DNA from: a virus
Length of the DNA stretch: 23,974 nucleotides
Virus record (IMG/VR): IMGVR_UViG_3300032242_000812
Coordinates: 1-23,974 of that record
Direction: 5' to 3' (one strand)
The notes beneath the pieces are model-generated. The model had not been told where the DNA came from, did no database searches, and saw only the letters and a list, made by a program, of their open reading frames with translations. The position numbers and the translations under genes were made by a program. This document shows positions 1 through 3,324 of the stretch, one piece after another. The stretch's first letter is position 1. Every line of letters starts with the position of its first letter.

Positions 1-71
1 CAGGAACCGCTACCGCATTCGGTGAGCCATTCCTGCCCTTGGAAGTCATACGAGTAGCAACTAGTCGGCAC
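1..71 (-). CDS. Small protein, 3' part outside window (partial)
   Basis: An open frame begins at a GTG (71-69) inside the end of the upstream gene and leaves the window at base 1, giving about 23 residues that begin MPTSCYSYDFQGQEWLTEC. The two Cys residues and the Gln-Glu-Trp core look like the small Cys proteins upstream (for example the 44-residue one at 589-723), so it probably continues the same leftward operon. A GGAGG lies only a few bases before the GTG, which is closer than ideal. An ATG at 49-47 opens another frame and cannot be excluded. No function can be named. Confidence 0.4.
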   Translation of the reverse strand, partial: MPTSCYSYDFQGQEWLTECGSGS

Positions 72-234
72 AACCCTCCATTCGGTCAGTGATTTCGGCG
101 TGAGTTAGAGCCTGAGTCATCGCCATAGTGGCGCGAATAGCGCGGGGAATGTCGCCCTCGTTGGTTGCCTCTTTCACTTCTAGTTCGTGCTCTTGCGCCA
201 GCAGGCGCCAGTAATTCAGCCGTTCGTTGCTCAT
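61..234 (-). CDS. Small helical early protein, 57 aa
   Basis: A 57-residue protein starting MSNERLNYWRLL, rich in Glu, Ala and Arg and probably two helices. It has no signal peptide or membrane segment and only one Cys, near the C-terminus. The frame stays open upstream of this start, but this ATG forms an ATGA overlap with the stop of the 43-residue gene before it, the junction style used throughout the operon, and the upstream part of the frame overlaps better-supported genes. The 'YWRLLAQEHELEVKEA' segment could be a short coiled coil. Function is unknown; its place among small early genes suggests an accessory role in host takeover or regulation. Confidence 0.6.
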   Translation of the reverse strand: MSNERLNYWRLLAQEHELEVKEATNEGDIPRAIRATMAMTQALTHAEITDRMEGCAD

Positions 235-362
235 TCGTTGCACTCGCATTCTGGCAATTGCTCGCCGTTTGGGATTGGGTTTGGGTAATCGTTCCCGTGT
301 TCGCACCGATAGGCGAAGGGGTAGCAGGTCACGCAGGTATAGGCACCGCAGCCAAAGGTCAT
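231..362 (-). CDS. Cys-rich small protein, 43 aa
   Basis: A 43-residue protein beginning MTFGCGAYTCVTC, with Cys at positions 5, 10, 13, 20, 39 and 41 and a His at 22. This density suggests metal binding (a zinc knuckle) rather than disulfides in a cytoplasmic protein. The start is fixed by an ATGA overlap with the stop of the 77-residue gene upstream, and its own stop overlaps the start of the next gene in the same way. The longer frame upstream would run across the preceding gene. No family is recognised. Neighbouring genes of the same operon share the Cys-pair theme. Confidence 0.55.
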   Translation of the reverse strand: MTFGCGAYTCVTCYPFAYRCEHGNDYPNPIPNGEQLPECECNE

Positions 363-592
363 CGGGTGCCCCCGTGAGCGCATTCGGTGAGCGGGGTAAG
401 GCAGTCGCCACAGTAGGGAACGCGCTCGCATTCGTGCCTATATGTAAACTCGCATTGGTGCCCATATATCCCACAATTCGGGCAGATGTCGCCGCTATCT
501 ACTAGGCAATAGAGCGCGCCTTGGATGTCTTCTATCATATCCTCAGTGAGATAATCTTCTGAGCATATTTTACAGGTTGAGTATTCGCTCAT
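359..592 (-). CDS. Cys-rich zinc-ribbon-like protein, 77 aa
   Basis: A 77-residue protein with ten Cys (7, 10, 29, 37, 40, 47, 55, 61, 64, 71) arranged in several C-x2-C pairs (CKIC, CPNC, CGDC), as in proteins binding two zinc ions. The first part is acidic (SEDYLTEDMIEDI). The start at 592 makes an ATGA overlap with the upstream 44-residue gene; the frame could extend to 658 but only by running over that gene. Zinc ribbons of this size in phages often bind nucleic acid or host proteins, but nothing here fixes the partner. It is one of the most strongly Cys-patterned members of the operon. Confidence 0.65.
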   Translation of the reverse strand: MSEYSTCKICSEDYLTEDMIEDIQGALYCLVDSGDICPNCGIYGHQCEFTYRHECERVPYCGDCLTPLTECAHGGTR

Positions 593-723
593 TCGCTGAC
601 CTCCATCGCTTCCGCGTCCGTCTTGCCTTCCTTGATACACTCCGAGCAGACGAACCACTGTCCGTTATCGTCGAACCATAAGAAGTCTGCTCCACCTTCA
701 CAGAATGTGCATTCTCTATCCAT
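589..723 (-). CDS. Zinc-ribbon-like protein, 44 aa
   Basis: A 44-residue protein starting MDRECTFCEGG, with two C-x2-C pairs (Cys 5/8 and 26/29) 17 residues apart, the classic spacing of a minimal zinc ribbon. A hydrophobic and aromatic segment (DFLWFDDNGQWFVC) lies between them, as expected for the beta hairpin of such a fold. The start overlaps the upstream stop as TAATG, and the stop overlaps the next start as ATGA. A GGAAGG precedes the start by about 11 bases. Function is unknown; nucleic-acid or protein binding is a reasonable guess. Confidence 0.65.
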   Translation of the reverse strand: MDRECTFCEGGADFLWFDDNGQWFVCSECIKEGKTDAEAMEVSE

Positions 724-890
724 TATGCGCTCACCTTCCAATCTTCCCAGTTGTATCGGGCTCCCTGCGGTGCCGTTTCACGGGTGAGAGTTGCCCCACA
801 AGGGCAGGAGACTTGCACCCGTGTGTAATCGTCTTCCTCTCGGCGTTCTAGTACTGTCTCGGTGCCCCGTGGCTCGTGTGTGTGGCTCAC
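723..890 (-). CDS. Small protein with CPCG motif, 55 aa, GTG start
   Basis: A 55-residue protein read from GTG, beginning MSHTHEPRGTETVLERREED and containing one tight Cys pair (SCPCGATLTRET, Cys 29 and 31). The GTG forms a GTGA overlap with the stop of the 69-residue gene upstream, and the stop forms TAATG with the next gene, so both ends match the operon's junction style. The Arg- and Glu-rich N-terminus is followed by a probably beta-rich half. With a single Cys pair, any metal site would need His residues (3 and 5) or dimerisation. No family is recognised. Confidence 0.6.
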   Translation of the reverse strand: MSHTHEPRGTETVLERREEDDYTRVQVSCPCGATLTRETAPQGARYNWEDWKVSA

Positions 891-1096
891 TGTGCCACCT
901 CCCAGACGCCTTTAGATTCGTTGAGTACGTTCTCCTCGACTTCCCAGTCTGCCTCTTCCCATCTGATTCGGTCTGCCATTAGTGGAATAATCTTGGCGAC
1001 GAATTGGGAGATGAGTTCGTCCGCTTCCTCTTTCGAGTTCGCTACAATTTCACCAATGCTAATCGTGACGTCTGTTGAGTAATATTTCTGAGTCAT
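887..1096 (-). CDS. Acidic early protein, 69 aa
   Basis: A 69-residue acidic protein beginning MTQKYYSTDVTISIGEIVA. It shows an early beta strand pair, a helix (SKEEADELISQFVAKIIP) and a Trp- and Glu-rich tail (RWEEADWEVEENVL). The start makes TAATG with the upstream gene and the stop makes GTGA with the next one. There are no Cys, no signal peptide and no catalytic motif. Its strong negative charge and small size would fit a protein that mimics nucleic acid or inhibits a host factor, but that is speculation from composition only. Confidence 0.7.
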   Translation of the reverse strand: MTQKYYSTDVTISIGEIVANSKEEADELISQFVAKIIPLMADRIRWEEADWEVEENVLNESKGVWEVAQ

Positions 1097-1404
1097 TATG
1101 CGTTTACCTCAATTTCTGTTAGTAGTGTCGTTGCAATCTCGCGCCAATTGACACGATAAAGAGAGCCAATGTCTTTGAGCATTGTTAGCCCTGTCTGGGT
1201 CATCTCTTCGAGGTCTGAGAAGGCTTCATCGAAGAGATTCTCTAGTGATTCCTCTAGACAGTTCACGGCGCCTGTCTCTGGGTGCTCCTCTAGAGCGCTC
1301 TTAGCGTAGTCCTGAGATATCTCATAGAGTCCGCTGTCATTGTTAAGCCATAGAGCAGCAGCCCACGTTTCGCGGTTGCTCCATCCATTGTATTCTTCGC
1401 ACAT
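1096..1404 (-). CDS. Phage protein with NGWSNRETW motif, 102 aa (DUF7249-like)
   Basis: A 102-residue protein whose N-terminus (EEYNGWSNRETWAAALWLNN) matches a family I recall as common in diverse phages, with the signature N-G-W/F-x-N-x-E-T-W followed by an LW-x-N element; I associate it with DUF7249 from memory, and its function is not known to me. The rest is acidic and helical. I chose the ATG at 1404 because the motif follows within five residues and AGAAAAGAA stands just before it. The frame can be extended to a TTG at 1485, but that would cover a likely promoter. The stop overlaps the next start as TAATG. Confidence 0.8.
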   Translation of the reverse strand: MCEEYNGWSNRETWAAALWLNNDSGLYEISQDYAKSALEEHPETGAVNCLEESLENLFDEAFSDLEEMTQTGLTMLKDIGSLYRVNWREIATTLLTEIEVNA

Positions 1405-1456
1405 TTCTTTTCTGCTTTCTGTTAGTAGTTCCTCGATAGGTTCGAGGCTATAGAGC

Positions 1457-1485
1457 AGGGTAACGAGTCCCTGCCCTATCGTCAA
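1457..1485 (-). promoter_or_regulatory. Possible internal leftward promoter
   Basis: On the minus strand TTGACG (1485-1480) is followed after 17 bases by TACCCT (1462-1457), placing a start point about 45 bases before the ATG at 1404. The site sits in one of only two real gaps in the operon (1405-1489) and shares GCTTGACG at its -35 with the main early promoter. The -10 keeps only the three most conserved positions, so it may be weak. Confidence 0.35.
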
Positions 1486-1489
1486 GCAC

Positions 1490-1636
1490 CTATCTGTTCG
1501 ACACGTAGCCGATTAAAGTGCAGACTCGTCCGTCTGGCGTTACGCGACACTTGCCGTACACGGCGTGATGAGTGGCAAGGAATACTCCCCCCGCCACGAT
1601 AAGGGCGAGGGTTACGACGGCGAGTAGTTGCTTCAT
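1490..1636 (-). CDS. Small membrane-anchored protein, 48 aa
   Basis: A 48-residue protein: Met-Lys, a hydrophobic stretch (LLAVVTLALIVAGGVFLA, residues 4-21), then a short polar tail with two Cys (30 and 39) and several Arg. This is a single-pass membrane protein or an uncleaved signal anchor, with the tail probably outside where the two Cys could form a disulfide. There is no lipobox Cys directly after the hydrophobic part. AAAGGAAG lies about 8 bases before the ATG, which overlaps the upstream stop as TAATG. Small early membrane proteins of phages can alter the host envelope or block superinfection; the role here is not known. Confidence 0.65.
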   Translation of the reverse strand: MKQLLAVVTLALIVAGGVFLATHHAVYGKCRVTPDGRVCTLIGYVSNR

Positions 1637-1770
1637 TAGGCGACTTCCTTTCGGGTGAGGATGTTCTTAGCGGTGAGGAGGCACTCTAGGCACCATTCTT
1701 GATTGAGGACGTAGAGCAGGCAAGGCTCGCCACAGGCGAGGCAGATGCCGACAGTTGAGGGAGTGCTCAT
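1636..1770 (-). CDS. Zinc-ribbon-like protein, 44 aa
   Basis: A 44-residue protein with C-x2-C pairs at Cys 10/13 and 27/30, 13 residues apart, plus Cys 17. The core reads CLACGEPC followed by an aliphatic and aromatic strand and CLEC, then a Lys/Arg helix to the C-terminus. It is close in size and layout to the 44-residue protein at 589-723, so the two may be diverged copies. Both ends are TAATG overlaps with neighbours. Metal binding is inferred from the Cys pattern; the target is unknown. Confidence 0.65.
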   Translation of the reverse strand: MSTPSTVGICLACGEPCLLYVLNQEWCLECLLTAKNILTRKEVA

Positions 1771-1943
1771 TAGAACGCCACCCTGTCGCCCTCGAGGAGA
1801 GCCTTAAACTTCTCCACGCCTGCAGAGTCTCCGACCTCTTCGCAGAGTTCCATCGCGTGGAGGGCGCAGAGGTATCGGTGAAAGAAGAATCCCGATACTG
1901 TCAGTCTTGCCATATTCTCGCACTTGTCACACTTGTCATTCAT
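1770..1943 (-). CDS. Small protein with N-terminal Cys pair, 57 aa
   Basis: A 57-residue protein beginning MNDKCDKCENMARLTVSG, with Cys at 5, 8, 26 and 34 and His at 22 and 29, enough for one zinc site. The second half is a charged helix (ELCEEVGDSAGVEKFKALLEG). GGAAGGGG stands about 6 bases before the ATG, one of the better ribosome sites in the operon, which fits the gap upstream of it. A second ATG four bases further in is in another frame and soon meets a stop. The stop overlaps the next start as TAATG. No family is recognised. Confidence 0.65.
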   Translation of the reverse strand: MNDKCDKCENMARLTVSGFFFHRYLCALHAMELCEEVGDSAGVEKFKALLEGDRVAF

Positions 1944-1946
1944 TTT

Positions 1947-2045
1947 CTACCCCTTCCAAGGTTCGTCAGTCTCATCAGTGGCGGTAGACGACTCCCGCCA
2001 GACGCCCGGGACGGGCGTTTCGACTATTCGGCTATCTTGTGCCAA
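1947..2045 (-). CDS. Possible tiny ORF, 32 aa, TTG start
   Basis: A 32-codon frame from TTG (2045) begins inside the end of the upstream gene and ends 3 bases before the next ATG. The product (MAQDSRIVETPVPG and an acidic tail ending DEPWKG) is not obviously non-coding, and the operon is otherwise packed. It has no clear ribosome site, and a GC-rich hairpin lies inside it, so the gap may instead be a regulatory spacer. Confidence 0.22.
   Translation of the reverse strand: MAQDSRIVETPVPGVWRESSTATDETDEPWKG
2002..2018 (-). other. GC-rich hairpin after the 82-aa gene
   Basis: ACGCCCG and CGGGCGT form a perfect 7-bp stem with a 3-base loop, six bases past the stop of the 82-residue gene on the minus strand. 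No T-run follows on the minus strand, so it is more likely an RNA-stabilising or partly terminating structure than a full terminator. Confidence 0.4.
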
Positions 2046-2272
2046 GGTTTATAGGAGATGCAGGTCTGCAGGTCGTCGAAGACCGCCTGCCAGAACTCTT
2101 TGGCGGTCTCTACGCCACTGAAGGCTAGCCCTGTTCGAGCCCCCTCGAAGTCTTCGAGAGTGTAGCCAGACGGGATAGAGAGGTCGCATTCCCACCCGTA
2201 ACTTCCCTTATGGGCAAGAATCTCGATGTCGTGTTCTTTGGCAAGGGCGAAGCACTTTGCCTTGGTAGTCAT
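2024..2272 (-). CDS. Early protein, 82 aa
   Basis: An 82-residue protein beginning MTTKAKCFALAKEHDIEI, a helix followed by short strands (HKGSYGWECDLSIPSGYTL) and a C-terminal helix (VETAKEFWQAVFDDLQTC). The alpha-beta-alpha layout and size resemble small conserved phage proteins of unknown function that I have seen in actinophages, but I cannot name the family. AGGAGG lies 7 bases before the ATG, the strongest ribosome site in this operon, and the start overlaps the upstream stop as TAATG. Three Cys are scattered and do not form a zinc pattern. It is the second gene from the early promoter and probably well expressed. Confidence 0.75.
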   Translation of the reverse strand: MTTKAKCFALAKEHDIEILAHKGSYGWECDLSIPSGYTLEDFEGARTGLAFSGVETAKEFWQAVFDDLQTCISYKPWHKIAE

Positions 2273-2424
2273 TAGTTAGCCTCCTGCATATCGGTGAAGA
2301 AGTCAGACGCGACAGTCGCGTCGATGATGTCCCACTCTACGAGGACAGTGAGAGCCTTGTCTAGGGCGTTAAGGTCGAGCACGTCGGCTAGGTCCTGTGC
2401 TAGGTGATGGCCGTTGATGTTCAT
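2272..2424 (-). CDS. First gene of the early operon, 50 aa
   Basis: A 50-residue acidic, helical protein beginning MNINGHHLAQDLADVLDLNA and ending FFTDMQEAN. The pattern of Leu, Ala and Asp suggests two or three short helices. There are no Cys and no membrane segment. AAAGG lies about 7 bases before the ATG. Its stop overlaps the next start as TAATG, so the two are translationally coupled. It is the promoter-proximal gene of the leftward operon, about 40 bases downstream of the predicted transcription start. No family is recognised. Confidence 0.65.
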   Translation of the reverse strand: MNINGHHLAQDLADVLDLNALDKALTVLVEWDIIDATVASDFFTDMQEAN

Positions 2425-2445
2425 TTCTTGCCTTTCGCTAGTGCT

Positions 2446-2464
2446 TCGGGGCTCTCTGCCCCGA
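2446..2464 (-). promoter_or_regulatory. Hairpin at the 5' end of the early transcript
   Basis: TCGGGGC-AGAGA-GCCCCGA on the minus strand forms a perfect 7-bp stem with a 5-base loop. The predicted start point for the promoter at 2472-2500 lies at about 2465, so the transcript would begin almost directly with this hairpin, which could shield its 5' end from decay. Confidence 0.5.
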
Positions 2465-2471
2465 TAACCGA

Positions 2472-2500
2472 AGTAAATCAGATGCGGGCAGGCGCGTCAA
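2472..2500 (-). promoter_or_regulatory. Main leftward early promoter
   Basis: On the minus strand TTGACG (2500-2495) and TTTACT (2477-2472) are separated by exactly 17 bases, a good fit to the housekeeping sigma-70 (SigA/HrdB-type) consensus. The start point would be near 2465, some 40 bases before the first early gene. Confidence 0.6.
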
Positions 2501-2507
2501 GCGATAT

Positions 2508-2525
2508 TGACCAGATGACTGGTCA
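2508..2525. promoter_or_regulatory. Operator-like palindrome upstream of the early promoter
   Basis: TGACCAG-ATGA-CTGGTCA is a perfect 7-bp inverted repeat with a 4-base centre, 7 bases upstream of the -35. A further TGGTCA half-site occurs at 2543-2548. The arrangement suits a dimeric regulator binding upstream of the early promoter; the regulator is not encoded in this window. Confidence 0.5.
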
Positions 2526-2535
2526 GACATTTCTG

Positions 2536-2564
2536 AGCGTATTGGTCATTAGTTGAATGTTCAA
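2536..2564 (-). promoter_or_regulatory. Possible second leftward promoter
   Basis: TTGAAC (2564-2559) and TACGCT (2541-2536) are 17 bases apart on the minus strand. The -35 lies within the dyad TTGAA-TG-TTCAA (2553-2564). A GATAAT at 2569-2564 could serve as an alternative -10 for a start nearer the first SOS box. The evidence is consensus matching only. Confidence 0.3.
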
Positions 2565-2596
2565 TTATCTGGCAGACAGGGCAGGAGAGTGCCAGT

Positions 2597-2610
2597 CGAA
2601 CATATGTTCG
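2597..2610. promoter_or_regulatory. SOS (LexA) box 1
   Basis: CGAACATATGTTCG is a perfect 14-bp palindrome matching the CGAAC-N4-GTTCG consensus of LexA in actinobacteria and Bacillus, flanked by T on the left and GA on the right. It lies about 100 bases upstream of the main early promoter. Confidence 0.7.
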
Positions 2611-2633
2611 GACGGGGGCAGGGGCAGGGGAAT

Positions 2634-2647
2634 CGAACAGGTGTTCG
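2634..2647. promoter_or_regulatory. SOS (LexA) box 2
   Basis: CGAACAGGTGTTCG again fits CGAAC-N4-GTTCG with perfect arms. Including flanks, the 17 bases TCGAAC-N4-GTTCGGA equal those of box 1 except for two centre bases, and the two boxes are 37 bp apart. A leftward GATAAT (2654-2649) stands directly beside it, so LexA bound here could cover a start point. Confidence 0.7.
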
Positions 2648-2940
2648 GATTATCGGGAGGCCTCGAGGATTAGGGGGAGGCGGGTCGGGTATGGACTGTC
2701 CTCCCATCGAGCCTCGATAACGTGCCCTTTAGCCCCTAGCCCGTCCCATTAGATATGAGTTCGGCCCATCTACAGGGATATAAGAAGGCTCAACGTCTAG
2801 TAAAGGTTGAGGGTTCCTACGGGCGGGCGGGTTATTCTCGACGGCGCAGGGGTAGTGCCTTACATCGTGGAGAGCGCCTAGCGCTCACGTCGAACCCCAG
2901 GGTTTTAAGTTTCGCGCTACCACTACCGTTACTATCCACT

Positions 2941-2960
2941 AAAATATTTTTTATAAATAT
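2941..2960. other. AT-rich dyad in a GC-rich region
   Basis: A 20-base stretch of only A and T includes AAAATATTTT and the dyad ATATTT-TTTAT-AAATAT, while both sides are G/C-rich. It may be a promoter core (TATAAA at 2952-2957 has no good -35) or a melting element. A 9-bp inverted repeat, GCCTAGCGC at 2876-2884 and GCGCTAGGC at 2968-2976, brackets it. Confidence 0.4.
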
Positions 2961-3019
2961 AGGGGCGGCGCTAGGCAAAACCGCAGGTCAGCAACACATT
3001 ACCCATCAGTAATATACAG

Positions 3020-3035
3020 TGTGACAGACATCACA
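3020..3035. promoter_or_regulatory. Crp-family (GlxR-like) binding site
   Basis: TGTGA-CAGACA-TCACA matches the TGTGA-N6-TCACA consensus of Crp-family regulators perfectly, including the GlxR and Crp proteins of actinobacteria. It lies about 300 bases upstream of the terminase gene and just after a TATACA (3013-3018), so it could control rightward transcription. Chance occurrence is possible. Confidence 0.45.
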
Positions 3036-3046
3036 CACCAAAAAGC

Positions 3047-3067
3047 GGAGGATAAGCAAAATCCTCC
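3047..3067 (+). other. Hairpin containing a ribosome-site-like sequence
   Basis: GGAGGAT and ATCCTCC form a 7-bp stem around the loop AAGCAAA. The left arm would be a fine ribosome site, but no start codon follows at a useful distance. It may be an RNA structure in the leader of the late transcript. Confidence 0.35.
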
Positions 3068-3114
3068 ACCTTAATATAAGTAGGGGTTAAATTAACTTAC
3101 CTTTGTCATTACAC

Positions 3115-3220
3115 CGAGCGAGCCACTAGCGAGCGAGGTCGGTTACCTCCTGATGGTCGGTAACCTTCTAGACCCAAAAGGTTACCTAAGGTTACCCATT
3201 AGCGCCCTAGGGGGCGCCCC
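3115..3220. repeat. Repeat and dyad cluster before the terminase gene (candidate packaging site)
   Basis: CGAGCGAG occurs twice with a 15-base period (3115, 3130). GGTCGGTTACCT and GGTCGGTAACCT follow 18 bases apart. GGTTACC occurs at 3141, 3180 and 3190, the last two 10 bases apart, and its complement GGTAACC at 3159. GGTAACCTT (3159-3167) and AAGGTTACC (3178-3186) give a 9-bp dyad. Then come GCGCCC-TAGG-GGGCGC (3202-3217) and the palindrome GGGGCGCCCC (3211-3220). Repeats just before the terminase gene are typical of cos or pac sites; a terminator or origin is also possible. Confidence 0.45.
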
Positions 3221-3324
3221 AGTGACTACCCCAGTTACACCCATAAGGATGCTTCGCAGTGGGCTAGGTCTATTCATACCCATCTGCAGATTTTCAACAC
3301 CATTAGCGAAATAGAGGTACGCGC

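Larger units (their letters stand above)
2425..3324. other. Long non-coding control region between divergent operons
   Basis: About 900 bases carry no convincing gene. The only long frame (2755-3012, plus) has a low-complexity Arg and Leu product and no good ribosome site. The region separates the leftward early operon from the rightward packaging operon. From left to right it holds a 5'-end hairpin and promoter for the early operon, a palindrome next to the -35, two tandem SOS boxes with a G-rich spacer, several short GC-rich palindromes (for example ATCGAGCCTCGAT at 2706-2718), a hairpin at 2789-2811, an AT-rich dyad at 2941-2960, a Crp-type site at 3020-3035, a hairpin at 3047-3067 and a repeat cluster at 3115-3220. 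Such a dense region may also include a replication origin, but nothing proves it. Confidence 0.7.

Noticed and set aside
1096-1485. Longer form of the NGWSNRETW protein from a TTG at 1485
   Set aside because: The extra 27 residues precede the family motif, the TTG has no ribosome site and the extension would cover a likely promoter.
1490-1503. Third SOS box near the internal promoter (CGAACAGATAGGTG on the minus strand)
   Set aside because: Only the left CGAAC arm is present; the right arm does not match GTTCG.
2821-2905. Possible tRNA around GTCGAACCCC and its complement GGTTCGAC
   Set aside because: No acceptor, anticodon or T-arm pairing can be built around the T-loop-like bases on either strand.
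2755-3012. 85-codon open frame on the plus strand in the control region
   Set aside because: The product is a patchwork of Arg-, Gly- and Leu-rich sequence with no conserved pattern, there is no ribosome site, and it crosses the AT-rich dyad and inverted repeats.
3250-3312. Short plus-strand frame (about 21 codons) ending just before terL as a leader peptide
   Set aside because: No usable ribosome site stands before its ATG, and the product shows no regulatory pattern.
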